DNA of 64,000 nt, from assembly GCF_003732225.1 (NCBI RefSeq), contig NZ_MOBJ01000010.1, forward strand, positions 208,929 to 272,928. Direction: 5' to 3'. Made by a program: the position numbers and the translations under genes. Positions within the stretch are counted from its first letter, which is position 1; each line of letters opens with the position of its first letter. This document shows positions 8,839-17,659 of the stretch, piece by piece. The notes beneath the pieces are model-generated. The model had not been told where the DNA came from, ran no database searches, and saw only the letters and a program-made list of their open reading frames with translations. The DNA comes from Pseudomonas brassicacearum (lineage in GTDB: Bacteria > Pseudomonadota > Gammaproteobacteria > Pseudomonadales > Pseudomonadaceae).

Positions 8839-9054
8839 ATGACTATCAAAGCCATCAACGTTCGTAACCAGTTCAAAGGCACCATCAAGGAAATCGTCGA
8901 AGGTGACGTGCTCTCGGAAATCGATGTTCAGACAGCGTCCGGCATCGTCACCTCGGTCATCACCACGCGCTCGGTCAAAGAGCTGGAACTGGTGATCGGC
9001 AGCGAAGTGATCGCCTTCGTGAAGTCCACCGAGGTGTCGATCGCCAAGTTGTAA
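8839..9054 (+). CDS. ssuF: Molybdopterin-binding (TOBE/Mop) protein SsuF
   Basis: 71-residue single Mop/TOBE domain protein (NQFKGTIKEIVEGDVLSEID, then ITTRSVKELELVIGSEVIAFVKSTEV). Such domains bind oxyanions such as molybdate as oligomers. In P. putida, SsuF is the last gene of ssuEADCBF and is needed for sulfonate use, but its biochemical role is unclear. AGGA precedes the ATG. It ends the operon, followed at once by a strong terminator. Confidence 0.93.
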   Translation: MTIKAINVRNQFKGTIKEIVEGDVLSEIDVQTASGIVTSVITTRSVKELELVIGSEVIAFVKSTEVSIAKL

Positions 9055-9070
9055 GTCGTGCGCAGCGAAC

Positions 9071-9103
9071 AACCCCGAAGGGTGTGAGCCCTTCGGGGTT
9101 TTT
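9071..9103 (+). terminator. Terminator of ssu operon
   Basis: Perfect 12-bp stem AACCCCGAAGGG/CCCTTCGGGGTT with a 6-base loop and a T run, 16 bases after ssuF. Confidence 0.95.
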
Positions 9104-9135
9104 GTGGTTTTTTCTCAGGGTATCGGCGGTGCGGC

Positions 9136-9230
9136 CATCGCGAGCAAGCTCGCTCCCACATTAGATCTTCAGCGAACACACAATTTGTATACGACGCAGA
9201 TCCAGTGTGGGAGCGAGCTTGCTCGCGATG
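9136..9230. repeat. REP doublet, family A
   Basis: Inverted pair of GCGAGCAAGCTCGCTCCCAC units between ssuF and the convergent TetR gene. Its spacer resembles that of the doublet at 9956-10050 on the other side of the TetR gene (both end GATCCAGTGTGGG). Confidence 0.9.
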
Positions 9231-9253
9231 AGGCCAGTGATGTCAGCAAAAAA

Positions 9254-9892
9254 TCAGGCTGGAATTGCGCGCTTTGGCAGGTACGGCGGCAGATACAGTC
9301 CCAGATAAGCGTCGAACACCCGCATGCCTTCCTCAGCCATGCGCGGAGTGATCTGCCCGTGCTGTTGCACTGAACGCGCATAGACCCGGTCGCCCAATTC
9401 CATTGCCAGGGCAAACACATCGACATCCTTGGGCAGCGCCGGCAGTTCGAAATGCTGATCGAAGAGTTTGTGCATCAGGTCGCCGAGTTCGATGTCGTGC
9501 TGGCGGTCGGCCTGGGTGACTTCGGTCAGGCCGTGTTGAGCGAGGATCAGCTGGCGCGCGGCGGCGTCTTCGCTGTAGATGGCGAGCATGCGTTGCTCGA
9601 CCAGTCGTGACAGATCACGCCAGCCCTTGAGCGAGTCGACTTCGATCGGTTCTTGCAGGCAAGCGCGGAAGGCGCTGTGGACGTCGGCGGTCAGGGCTTC
9701 GAGCAGGGCCGGGACGCTGGCGAAGAAGTGGTAGACCGATGACGGCGGGATCTCGGCGCGTTCGGCGACGCTGTAGATCGACAGGCTGGCCACACCCTCG
9801 GCGGCCAGCAGCGTGCGGGCGGCGTCGAGTATCGAGTCGATCCGGGCCTGGCTGCGTGCGCGGGGTTTGCGAAGGGGGGCGGGGCGCGTCAT
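9254..9892 (-). CDS. TetR-family transcriptional regulator
   Basis: 212-residue one-component repressor. The N-terminal TetR helix-turn-helix is clear: RIDSILDAARTLLAAEG, then SIYSVAERAEIPPSSVYHFF. The C-terminal ligand domain is not one I can assign. Start ATG at 9892 was chosen because AGGAG lies 6 bases upstream and the Pro/Arg-rich stretch MTRPAPLRKPRARSQAR is a normal TetR N-terminus; the longer frame runs into REP DNA. It stands alone between two REP doublets, with no adjacent divergent target, so neither ssu nor spu control can be claimed. Confidence 0.88.
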   Translation of the reverse strand: MTRPAPLRKPRARSQARIDSILDAARTLLAAEGVASLSIYSVAERAEIPPSSVYHFFASVPALLEALTADVHSAFRACLQEPIEVDSLKGWRDLSRLVEQRMLAIYSEDAAARQLILAQHGLTEVTQADRQHDIELGDLMHKLFDQHFELPALPKDVDVFALAMELGDRVYARSVQQHGQITPRMAEEGMRVFDAYLGLYLPPYLPKRAIPA

Positions 9893-9955
9893 TGGAGTCT
9901 CCTGCGGGGCAGCGGGCATTGTACGAGCAGGGTTCGATGTTGTCTGCCAGGACGC

Positions 9956-10050
9956 CATCGCGAGCAAGCTCGCTCCCACAATTGATCTCCAGTGGACATC
10001 AAACTTGTGCTCAGCGCCGATCCAGTGTGGGAGCGAGCTTGCTCGCGATG
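9956..10050. repeat. REP doublet, family A
   Basis: Inverted REP pair upstream of the TetR gene. The translated extension of the TetR frame through it is an artefact. Confidence 0.9.
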
Positions 10051-10081
10051 AATTCACCTCGGTCCAGCTGAATGAGCCCAT

Positions 10082-10121
10082 AAAAAAACGCCGCAGGCTG
10101 TGAGCCGGCGGCGTTGTTTTT
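10082..10121 (-). terminator. Terminator of spuI
   Basis: Read on the - strand: AACGCCGC ... GCGGCGTT followed by seven T, directly after the spuI stop. Confidence 0.9.
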
Positions 10122-10133
10122 TACTACGACCGC

Positions 10134-11510
10134 TTACACGGTGTGCAGGTACCAGTTGTACTCGAGGTCGGAGATGGAGTGTTCGAACTCCTCCAGCTCG
10201 CTCTCTTTACAGGCGACAAAAATGTCGATGTATTTCGGATCGATGTACTTGGCCATGACTTCGCTGTCGTCCAGCTCGCGCAGTGCATCGCGCAGGTTGT
10301 TCGGCAGGCTCTGTTCGTTCTGCTCGTAGCTGTTGCCTTCGACTGGCGCGCCAGGTTCGATCTTGTTGACCAGACCGTGGTGTACGCCCGCCAATACCGA
10401 AGCCATCAGCAAGTACGGGTTGGCATCGGCGCCGGCAACGCGGTGTTCGATACGTACGGCATCGGAAGAGCCTGTCGGTACGCGAATCGCTACGGTACGG
10501 TTGTCCAGGCCCCAGCACGGCGAATTCGGCACGTAGAACTGTGCGCCGAAACGACGGTACGAGTTGACGTTCGGGCAGAGGAACGCCATCTGCGCCGGTA
10601 GGGTCTCGAGCACACCGCCGATCGCGTGACGCAGTGCGGCGTTCTGCTCGGGATCCTCACTGGCAAAAATGTTCTTGCCGTCTTTATCAAGGATCGAGAT
10701 GTGGACGTGCAGACCGTTACCCGCCTGGCCTGGGTAAGGCTTGGCCATGAAGGTGGTGTCCATTTCATGGTCGTAGGCGATGTTTTTGATCAGACGCTTG
10801 AGCAGTACCGCGTAATCGCAGGCCTTGATCGGGTCAGCAACGTGGTGCAGGTTCACTTCGAACTGCGCCGGAGCACTTTCCTTGACGATCGCGTCGGCAG
10901 GGATGCCTTGCTCTTTCGCACCTTCCAGAATGTCCTGGAGGCAGTCGACGTATTCGTCCAGGTCGTCGATCAGGTACACCTGGGTCGAGTGCGGACGTTT
11001 GCCGGAAACCGGCGAGCGCGGAGGTTGTGGCCGGCCATTCACGTTCTCCTGGTCGATCAGGTAGAACTCAAGCTCGAATGCGGCGCAGATGGTCAGACCC
11101 ATGTCGTCGAACTTGCGCACCACATTGGCCAGCACTTCACGCGGGTCGGCGAAGAAAGGTTCACCTTCAATTTCGTGCATGGTCATTAACAGTTGCGCGG
11201 TCGGGCGCTTCTGCCAGGGTTCGTTGCACAGGGTATCGGGGATTGGATAGCAGATTCGGTCAGCATCACCGATGTCCAGGCCCAGGCCGGTGCTTTCCAC
11301 CGTCGAGCCATTGATATCCAGAGCAAATAGAGAGGCCGGCAGGTTGATGCCTTTCTCGTAAACCTTGTGGAGGCTGGTGCGTTCGATGCGCTTGCCGCGC
11401 ACCACACCATTCATATCCGCAATCAGAAGGTCAACGTACAGAACCTCAGGATGTTCCTTAAGGAACGCGTTCGCTTCGTTAAGCTGAACGGCACGCGGGG
11501 GTACCGACAT
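10134..11510 (-). CDS. spuI: Gamma-glutamylpolyamine synthetase SpuI (glutamine synthetase family)
   Basis: ATP-dependent ligase that gamma-glutamylates putrescine or other polyamines in the cytoplasm, opening the GS-type catabolic route (PuuA-like). The 458-residue protein has glutamine-synthetase landmarks: the beta-grasp start VDLLIADMNGVVRGKRI, AAFELEFYLID, GNGLHVHIS and a RIEHRVAGADANPYL segment. It is divergent from spuA/spuB across a 278-base region, as in the P. aeruginosa spuI/spuABCDEFGH locus. Two GS paralogs (SpuI, SpuB) are normal for this locus. The substrate split between them cannot be read from sequence. Confidence 0.9.
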   Translation of the reverse strand: MSVPPRAVQLNEANAFLKEHPEVLYVDLLIADMNGVVRGKRIERTSLHKVYEKGINLPASLFALDINGSTVESTGLGLDIGDADRICYPIPDTLCNEPWQKRPTAQLLMTMHEIEGEPFFADPREVLANVVRKFDDMGLTICAAFELEFYLIDQENVNGRPQPPRSPVSGKRPHSTQVYLIDDLDEYVDCLQDILEGAKEQGIPADAIVKESAPAQFEVNLHHVADPIKACDYAVLLKRLIKNIAYDHEMDTTFMAKPYPGQAGNGLHVHISILDKDGKNIFASEDPEQNAALRHAIGGVLETLPAQMAFLCPNVNSYRRFGAQFYVPNSPCWGLDNRTVAIRVPTGSSDAVRIEHRVAGADANPYLLMASVLAGVHHGLVNKIEPGAPVEGNSYEQNEQSLPNNLRDALRELDDSEVMAKYIDPKYIDIFVACKESELEEFEHSISDLEYNWYLHTV

Positions 11511-11788
11511 GATGCAACACCTTTGTTGTTAAAAATATCAATCATTGATCTTTTCGGATTCCAGTCAACCCGAACGGCATGCCGAAGTCAAGCGAGGCCT
11601 TTTTTGCCCTAAAAAAGCGCTCGAAGGGCATTTTTGAGGCGCTTTGGGGCGTTTTTATGCCTTCGGGGTCTTTGTCGGCCGCAGGCTTGAGCGGGGCGTG
11701 TTGTATTTTTTACGGGGGTGTTGTGTAAAAAAATGAACAACGCTAAGCTCGAATCAAACCCATAACAGCAATAATACCGGGGTGCTTC
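11511..11788. promoter_or_regulatory. Divergent control region spuI / spuA
   Basis: 278 bases between two divergent starts. The centre (11600-11740) has T and A runs including a TTTTTTACGGGGG stretch and AAAAAAATG. Polyamine genes in Pseudomonas are controlled by PauR-type repressors, and such sites are expected here, but I cannot point to an exact operator. No -24/-12 sigma-54 element was seen. Confidence 0.4.
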
Positions 11789-12139
11789 ATGTCTCGCCTG
11801 CCGTTAATCGGCGTCACCGACCGCTCCAGGCAGATCGGTTTGCATGCTTATCACATCACTGGCGATAAGTACGCCCACGCAGTGGCCATCGCTGCCAAGG
11901 GCCTGCCGTTGATGCTTGCTTCCCAGGCGGAACTGCTTGATCCGACCGATATTATTGACGGTCTGGATGGCATCCTGTTTACCGGCTCTCCTTCCACTGT
12001 AGAACCTTTTCACTATAGCGGTCCTGCGAGTGCGCCGGGAACTGCTCATGATCCTGCACGCGACGCCACTACCCTCCCGTTGATTCACGCCAGCCAGCAG
12101 GCAACACAACGCGACGCGGATGCGTCAAACAACGCCTGA
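11789..12139 (+). pseudogene. spuA: Truncated spuA (class I glutamine amidotransferase), catalytic part missing
   Basis: SpuA (PuuD-like) hydrolyses the gamma-glutamyl bond in polyamine catabolism and is normally about 250 residues. Here the frame gives only 116. The first 100 or so match the family N-terminus (SRLPLIGVTDRSRQIGLHAY, FTGSPSTVEPFHYSGPASAP, DPARDATTLPLI). The sequence then jumps to a short polar tail. The nucleophile motif GICRG and the later catalytic His/Glu are absent. The remaining frame is open up to a stop 38 bases before spuB, consistent with an in-frame internal deletion. It is probably non-functional as a hydrolase. A GTGCTTC-ATG start with weak GGGG upstream is retained. 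Confidence 0.8.
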
Positions 12140-12177
12140 CGTTTAAAGACGTCAGGACACTCAGCCCAGAGGCATTT

Positions 12178-13536
12178 ATGAGTAACAACCTCGACCAGCT
12201 CACCGATTGGTTGAAAGACCACAAGATCACAGAAGTCGAATGCATGATTGGCGATCTGACCGGGATCACCCGTGGCAAGATTTCGCCGACCAACAAGTTC
12301 ATTGCCGAAAAAGGCATGCGCCTGCCCGAGAGTGTGCTGTTGCAAACAGTGACGGGCGACTACGTCGAAGACGACATCTATTACGAACTGCTCGACCCGG
12401 CCGACATCGACATGATCTGCCGCCCGGACTCGAACGCGGTATTCCTCGTGCCATGGGCCATCGAGCCGACCGCACAGGTGATTCACGACACCTACGACAA
12501 GCAGGGCAACCCGATCGAGCTGTCGCCGCGCAACGTGCTCAAGAAAGTTCTGAAGCTCTATTCCGACAAGGGCTGGCAGCCGATCGTGGCGCCGGAGATG
12601 GAGTTCTACCTGACCAAGCGCTGCGAAGACCCGGACTTCCCGTTGCAGCCGCCGATTGGCCGCTCTGGTCGCCCGGAAACCGGTCGTCAGTCGTTCTCTA
12701 TTGAAGCAGCCAACGAATTCGACCCGTTGTTCGAAGACGTCTACGACTGGTGCGAACTGCAAGAACTGGATCTGGACACGCTGATCCACGAAGACGGCAC
12801 GGCGCAGATGGAAATCAACTTCCGTCACGGCGACGCGCTGTCCCTGGCCGACCAGATTCTGGTGTTCAAGCGCACCATGCGCGAAGCGGCGCTCAAGCAC
12901 AACGTGGCCGCGACCTTCATGGCCAAGCCGATGACTGGCGAGCCCGGCAGTGCGATGCACTTGCACCAGAGCATCATCGACATCGAAACCGGTAAAAACG
13001 TCTTCTCTAATGAAGACGGGACCATGAGCGAGCTGTTCCTGCACCACATCGGTGGCTTGCAGAAGTTCATCCCCGAGCTGTTGCCGCTGTTCGCACCCAA
13101 CGTCAACTCGTTCCGCCGCTTCCTGCCGGACACCTCGGCGCCGGTGAACGTGGAGTGGGGCGAAGAGAACCGCACTGTCGGCCTGCGCGTACCAGACGCC
13201 GGCCCGCAAAACCGTCGGGTGGAAAACCGCCTGCCGGGCGCCGATGCCAACCCGTACCTGGCGATCGCCGCGAGCCTGCTCTGCGGTTATATCGGCATGG
13301 TGGAAGGCATCACCCCAAGCGCACCGGTGGTTGGGCGTGGTTACGAGCGACGCAACCTGCGTCTGCCGCTGACCATCGAAGACGCACTGGAACGTATGGA
13401 ACACAGCGCGACCATCGAGAAGTATCTGGGCAAAAAATTCATCACTGGCTACGTCGCGGTCAAGCGGGCCGAGCATGAAAACTTCAAGCGCGTGATCAGT
13501 TCGTGGGAGCGGGAGTTCCTGTTGTTCGCCGTCTGA
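12178..13536 (+). CDS. spuB: Glutamine synthetase-family gamma-glutamylpolyamine synthetase SpuB
   Basis: 452-residue GS-family ligase. It has VECMIGDLTGITRGKI at the beta-grasp start, a VAPEMEFYLTKR acidic metal/nucleotide segment, GSAMHLHQSI, and a RVENRLPGADANPYL C-terminal motif. In Pseudomonas, SpuB gamma-glutamylates polyamines such as spermidine and putrescine before oxidation and hydrolysis. AGAGG lies 7 bases before ATG. It lies immediately after the broken spuA and 53 bases before spuC, in one transcription unit. It is intact, so gamma-glutamylation can occur even though the local hydrolase is lost. Confidence 0.93.
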   Translation: MSNNLDQLTDWLKDHKITEVECMIGDLTGITRGKISPTNKFIAEKGMRLPESVLLQTVTGDYVEDDIYYELLDPADIDMICRPDSNAVFLVPWAIEPTAQVIHDTYDKQGNPIELSPRNVLKKVLKLYSDKGWQPIVAPEMEFYLTKRCEDPDFPLQPPIGRSGRPETGRQSFSIEAANEFDPLFEDVYDWCELQELDLDTLIHEDGTAQMEINFRHGDALSLADQILVFKRTMREAALKHNVAATFMAKPMTGEPGSAMHLHQSIIDIETGKNVFSNEDGTMSELFLHHIGGLQKFIPELLPLFAPNVNSFRRFLPDTSAPVNVEWGEENRTVGLRVPDAGPQNRRVENRLPGADANPYLAIAASLLCGYIGMVEGITPSAPVVGRGYERRNLRLPLTIEDALERMEHSATIEKYLGKKFITGYVAVKRAEHENFKRVISSWEREFLLFAV

Positions 13537-13589
13537 TGCGCCGGGTGCGGCCCTCAAAAGCCGCACTCTCACCCAACCAGGAGAGCTTT

Positions 13590-14954
13590 ATGATCAGCAA
13601 GAACCCGCAAACCCGTGAATGGCAAACCCTGAGCAGCGAGCACCACCTGGCCCCTTTCAGCGATTTCAAACAGCTGAAAGAGAAAGGCCCGCGGATCATC
13701 ACCAACGCCAAGGGCGTTTACCTCTGGGACAGCGAAGGCAACAAGATCCTCGACGGCATGGCCGGTCTGTGGTGCGTGGCCATCGGTTACGGTCGCGATG
13801 AACTGGCCGATGCCGCCAGCAAACAGATGCGCGAGCTGCCTTATTACAATCTGTTCTTCCAGACCGCCCACCCGCCGGTACTGGAGCTGGCCAAGGCCAT
13901 CTCCGACATCGCGCCGGAAGGCATGAACCACGTGTTCTTCACCGGTTCCGGCTCTGAAGGCAACGACACCATGCTGCGCATGGTTCGCCATTACTGGGCG
14001 ATCAAAGGCCAGCCGAAGAAGAAAGTCATCATCAGCCGCAAAAACGGTTACCACGGTTCGACCGTGGCCGGCGCCAGCCTGGGCGGCATGACCTACATGC
14101 ACGAACAGGGCGACTTGCCGATCCCGGGCATCGTTCACATCCCGCAACCGTACTGGTTCGGTGAAGGTGGCGACATGAGCCCGGAAGAGTTCGGTATCTG
14201 GGCGGCCAACCAGCTCGAAGAAAAGATTCTCGAACTCGGCGTCGACACGGTCGGTGCCTTTATTGCCGAGCCGATCCAGGGCGCCGGCGGCGTGATCATT
14301 CCGCCAGACAGCTACTGGCCGCGCATCAAGGAAATCCTCGCCAAGTACGACATCCTGTTCGTCGCGGATGAGGTGATCTGTGGTTTCGGCCGTACCGGCG
14401 AGTGGTTCGGCAGCGATTTCTACGGCCTCAAGCCCGACATGATGACCATCGCCAAAGGCCTGACGTCCGGCTACATCCCGATGGGTGGCCTGATCGTGCG
14501 TGACGAAGTGGTGAGCGTGCTGAACGAAGGCGGCGACTTCAACCACGGTTTCACCTATTCCGGGCACCCGGTTGCCGCTGCGGTGGCACTGGAAAACATC
14601 CGTATTCTGCGCGACGAAAAAATTGTCGAGCGTGTTCGTGCAGAAACGGCACCTTATTTGCAAAAGCGTCTACGGGAACTGAACGATCACCCGTTGGTGG
14701 GTGAAGTTCGCGGGGTAGGTCTGTTGGGGGCTATCGAACTGGTTCAGGACAAGGCGACCCGTGCGCGGTACGTCGGCAAGGGTGTTGGCATGATCTGCCG
14801 GCAGTTCTGCTTCGACAATGGGCTGATCATGCGCGCCGTGGGCGACACCATGATCATTGCTCCGCCGCTGGTGATCACCGAGGCCGAGATCGACGAACTG
14901 GTCGCCAAGGCGCGCAAGTGCCTGGACCTGACTCTGAGTGCGCTGCAAAGCTAA
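13590..14954 (+). CDS. spuC: Polyamine:pyruvate aminotransferase SpuC
   Basis: PLP-dependent class III aminotransferase that transfers the amino group of putrescine or related amines to pyruvate. 454 residues. The PLP lysine is in TIAKGLTSGY (Lys289), the aspartate/glutamate signature in LFVADEVICGFGRTG, and the phosphate loop in GSGSEGND (119-126). Start ATG 13590 has AGGAGAG 6 bases upstream, whereas the frame open from 13503 overlaps spuB coding sequence. SpuC is a transamination route that bypasses gamma-glutamylation, which matters here because spuA is broken. Confidence 0.95.
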   Translation: MISKNPQTREWQTLSSEHHLAPFSDFKQLKEKGPRIITNAKGVYLWDSEGNKILDGMAGLWCVAIGYGRDELADAASKQMRELPYYNLFFQTAHPPVLELAKAISDIAPEGMNHVFFTGSGSEGNDTMLRMVRHYWAIKGQPKKKVIISRKNGYHGSTVAGASLGGMTYMHEQGDLPIPGIVHIPQPYWFGEGGDMSPEEFGIWAANQLEEKILELGVDTVGAFIAEPIQGAGGVIIPPDSYWPRIKEILAKYDILFVADEVICGFGRTGEWFGSDFYGLKPDMMTIAKGLTSGYIPMGGLIVRDEVVSVLNEGGDFNHGFTYSGHPVAAAVALENIRILRDEKIVERVRAETAPYLQKRLRELNDHPLVGEVRGVGLLGAIELVQDKATRARYVGKGVGMICRQFCFDNGLIMRAVGDTMIIAPPLVITEAEIDELVAKARKCLDLTLSALQS

Positions 14955-15139
14955 GTGCTAGGCTCTGAGCGAGGTCCGTGGCTGGCACTTCGCTCAGAGC
15001 GCACAAAGGATGGGTCTTTCCTTGAAAGCCTGCCTTGTAACTTGCCAGACTATCCGCTGTTTGAGTTGCCAAGGAATCGGCCGCTGGATCTTGGTTAACA
15101 AAAAATGTGCTTAAAAAAGAATAAATTGGAGCGTTACGC

Positions 15140-16249
15140 ATGAAGGCATTAGGTTTGAAGAATACTGGCAAGACCCTGCTCGCCTTGTCCCTGATGGGCG
15201 TGATGGCTGGGGCAGCCCAGGCCGACGATAAAGTCCTGCACGTTTACAACTGGTCCGACTACATTGCACCGGACACCATCGCGAACTTTGAAAAAGAGTC
15301 CGGGATCAAGGTCGTCTACGACGTGTTCGACAGCAACGAAACCCTCGAGGCCAAGTTGCTGGCCGGCAAGTCCGGTTATGACGTAGTTGTGCCGTCCAAC
15401 AACTTCCTGGCCAAGCAGATCAAGGCCGGTGTTTACCAGGAGCTGGACAAGTCCAAGCTGTCCAATTACGGCAACCTGAACAAGTCGCTGCTCAAAGCGG
15501 TTTCCATCAGCGACCCGGACAACAAACACGCCTTCCCTTACATGTGGGGCTCGATCGGTATCGGTTACAACGCCGAGAAGGTCAAGGCCGCGCTGGGCGT
15601 CGACAAAATCGATTCCTGGGATGTCGTGCTCAAGCCAGAGAACCTCGCCAAGCTCAAGGGCTGCGGCGTGAGTTTCCTCGATTCGCCGACCGAAATGCTG
15701 CCGGTCGCCCTGCATTACCTGGGCCTGCCAACCGACAGCCAGAAAAAGGAAGATCTGAAGAAGGCTGAAGAGCTGTTCCTGAAGATCCGTCCTTCGGTTA
15801 CCTACTTCCACTCGTCCAAGTACATCTCTGACCTGGCCAACGGCAACATCTGCGTAGCCGTCGGCTATTCGGGTGACGTCCAGCAGGCCAAAACCCGTGC
15901 CGCCGAAGCCGGTGACAAGGTGAAAGTCAGCTACGCCATTCCAAAAGAAGGCGCTGGCAGCTTCTACGACATGGTCGCTATCCCTAAAGATGCGGAAAAC
16001 GTCGAGGGTGCCTACAAGTTCATGAACTACCTGTTGCAGCCGAAGGTGATGGCTGAAATCACCAACGCCGTGCGTTTCCCTAACGGTAACGCCGAAGCCA
16101 CTCAGTACGTGAACAAGGAAATCACCTCGGATCCAGGTATCTACCCGACAGCCGATGTGCAGTCCAAGCTGTATGCAATCGCCGATTTGCCAGCCGCCAC
16201 TCAGCGTGAGCTGACCCGCAGCTGGACCAAGATCAAATCCGGTAAATAA
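15140..16249 (+). CDS. spuD: Putrescine-binding periplasmic protein SpuD
   Basis: Periplasmic receptor of the SpuDEFGH polyamine importer; the family prefers putrescine. 369 residues with a signal peptide (MKALGLKNTGKTLLALSLMG, cleavage near AQADD), mature start KVLHVYNWSDYIAPDTI and the PotF/PotD-type segment YDVVVPSNNFLAKQIKAG. GGAG lies 6 bases before ATG. It is followed by a long hairpin element and then the paralog spuE. SpuD/SpuE assignment follows gene order and known Pseudomonas data; ligand-specific residues were not resolved. Confidence 0.94.
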   Translation: MKALGLKNTGKTLLALSLMGVMAGAAQADDKVLHVYNWSDYIAPDTIANFEKESGIKVVYDVFDSNETLEAKLLAGKSGYDVVVPSNNFLAKQIKAGVYQELDKSKLSNYGNLNKSLLKAVSISDPDNKHAFPYMWGSIGIGYNAEKVKAALGVDKIDSWDVVLKPENLAKLKGCGVSFLDSPTEMLPVALHYLGLPTDSQKKEDLKKAEELFLKIRPSVTYFHSSKYISDLANGNICVAVGYSGDVQQAKTRAAEAGDKVKVSYAIPKEGAGSFYDMVAIPKDAENVEGAYKFMNYLLQPKVMAEITNAVRFPNGNAEATQYVNKEITSDPGIYPTADVQSKLYAIADLPAATQRELTRSWTKIKSGK

Positions 16250-16261
16250 GCTGTAAACCCC

Positions 16262-16363
16262 TGTAGCAGCTGCCGTAGGCTGCGTCCAACCGCGAAGCGG
16301 TTGAGCTCTCAAGAACGCGGGAAGGTCCTTCGGACCTTAACGCAGCCTTCGGCAGCTGCTACA
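16262..16363. repeat. Intercistronic REP doublet, family B variant
   Basis: GTAGCAGCTGCCGTAGGCTG and its inverted partner, with a small internal hairpin GGTCC/GGACC in between, form a roughly 100-base foldback between spuD and spuE. In a co-transcribed message it could protect spuD mRNA from 3' decay or attenuate read-through; this is inference from position. Confidence 0.85.
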
Positions 16364-16493
16364 GGAATCTGCATAAAAGTTTTGCTGGAAAGGTTTATCG
16401 AGGGTAAGTTGCGCGCCGGTTTTGTTGCCAGGCAGCCATGGCTGTCACGTAACGCTGGGCAACTTGGGCCCAACTATTTTAGAGGACCTTCAC

Positions 16494-17588
16494 TTGCCTA
16501 TTTCTTTATTTCGCAACGCCATGCTGGTCGGCGCCGGCCTGACGCTAGCCGTCAGTGTTCAAGCTGCGCCTACCGTGCATATTTATAACTGGTCGGACTA
16601 CATCGGTCAGACCACCCTGGCAGATTTCGAAAAAACCACCGGCATCAAGCCGGTGTACGACGTGTTCGATTCCAATGAAACCCTGGAAGGCAAGTTGCTG
16701 GCCGGGCGTACCGGTTATGACGTGGTCGTGCCGTCCAACCACTTCCTGGGCAAGCAGATCAAGGCCGGGGCGTTCCAGAAGCTCGACAGGTCGCAGTTGC
16801 CGAACTACTCCAACCTTGATTCGGCGCTGCTCAAGCGCCTGGAGATGAACGATCCGGGCAACCAGTACGCCGTGCCGTACCTGTGGGGCACCAATGGCAT
16901 CGGTTACAACGTCGACAAGGTCAAGGCAGTACTGGGTGTCGACAAGATCGATTCCTGGGCCGTGCTGTTCGAGCCCGAAAACATCAAGAAACTCAACAGC
17001 TGTGGCGTAGCGTTCCTCGACTCGGCCGACGAAATGCTGCCGACCGTCCTCAACTACATGGGCCTGAACGCCAACAGCACCAACCCGGACGACTACAAGA
17101 AGGCTGAAGCCAAGCTGCTGGCGGTACGGCCTTACGTGACCTACTTCCACTCGTCCAAGTACATCTCGGACCTGGCCAACGGTGACATCTGTGTCGCGGT
17201 CGGTTTCTCCGGGGATATTTTTCAGGCCAAGGCCCGTGCTGCCGAGGCCGGTAAAGGCGTGAACGTTGCCTACGCGATTCCCAAAGAGGGCGGCGCGTTG
17301 TGGTTCGACATGCTGGCGATTCCCAAGGACTCCAGCAACGTCAAACAGGCCCATGCGTTCATCAACTATGTGCTCAAGCCAGACGTGATCGCTCAAGTGA
17401 GTGATGCTGTCGGCTATGCCAACCCGAACCCCGGATCGGACAAACTGATGGAACAGTCGATTCGTACCGACCAATCGGTGTATCCACCGCAGGCGGTTCT
17501 CGACAAGACTTACGTGTCAATCGAGCTGCCGCCAAAGATTCAACGTTTGATGACCCGCAGCTGGACCAAGGTCAAGTCGGGTAAATAG
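16494..17588 (+). CDS. spuE: Spermidine-binding periplasmic protein SpuE (TTG start)
   Basis: Second periplasmic polyamine receptor of the locus, a paralog of SpuD (TVHIYNWSDYIGQTT, YDVVVPSNHFLGKQIKAG, YFHSSKYISDLANGDICVAV). Known SpuE proteins prefer spermidine. I place the start at TTG 16494 because AGAGGA lies 7 bases upstream and it gives a normal signal peptide (first residues MPISLFRNAMLVGAGLTL, cleavage after VQA). The next ATG (16521) would shorten the positive n-region. The frame open from 16422 reads through non-coding leader. 364 residues. Confidence 0.9.
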   Translation: MPISLFRNAMLVGAGLTLAVSVQAAPTVHIYNWSDYIGQTTLADFEKTTGIKPVYDVFDSNETLEGKLLAGRTGYDVVVPSNHFLGKQIKAGAFQKLDRSQLPNYSNLDSALLKRLEMNDPGNQYAVPYLWGTNGIGYNVDKVKAVLGVDKIDSWAVLFEPENIKKLNSCGVAFLDSADEMLPTVLNYMGLNANSTNPDDYKKAEAKLLAVRPYVTYFHSSKYISDLANGDICVAVGFSGDIFQAKARAAEAGKGVNVAYAIPKEGGALWFDMLAIPKDSSNVKQAHAFINYVLKPDVIAQVSDAVGYANPNPGSDKLMEQSIRTDQSVYPPQAVLDKTYVSIELPPKIQRLMTRSWTKVKSGK

Positions 17589-17659
17589 TGACAAAGGCTC
17601 AGACTATCCAAGGTTCGCCTGCATTGGGTGAACTGCAAATTTTGTTGGGAGTTTCGTAA

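Noticed and set aside
11511..11788. Sigma-54 promoter for the spu genes
   Set aside because: No GG-N10-GC element at suitable spacing was found in the divergent region.
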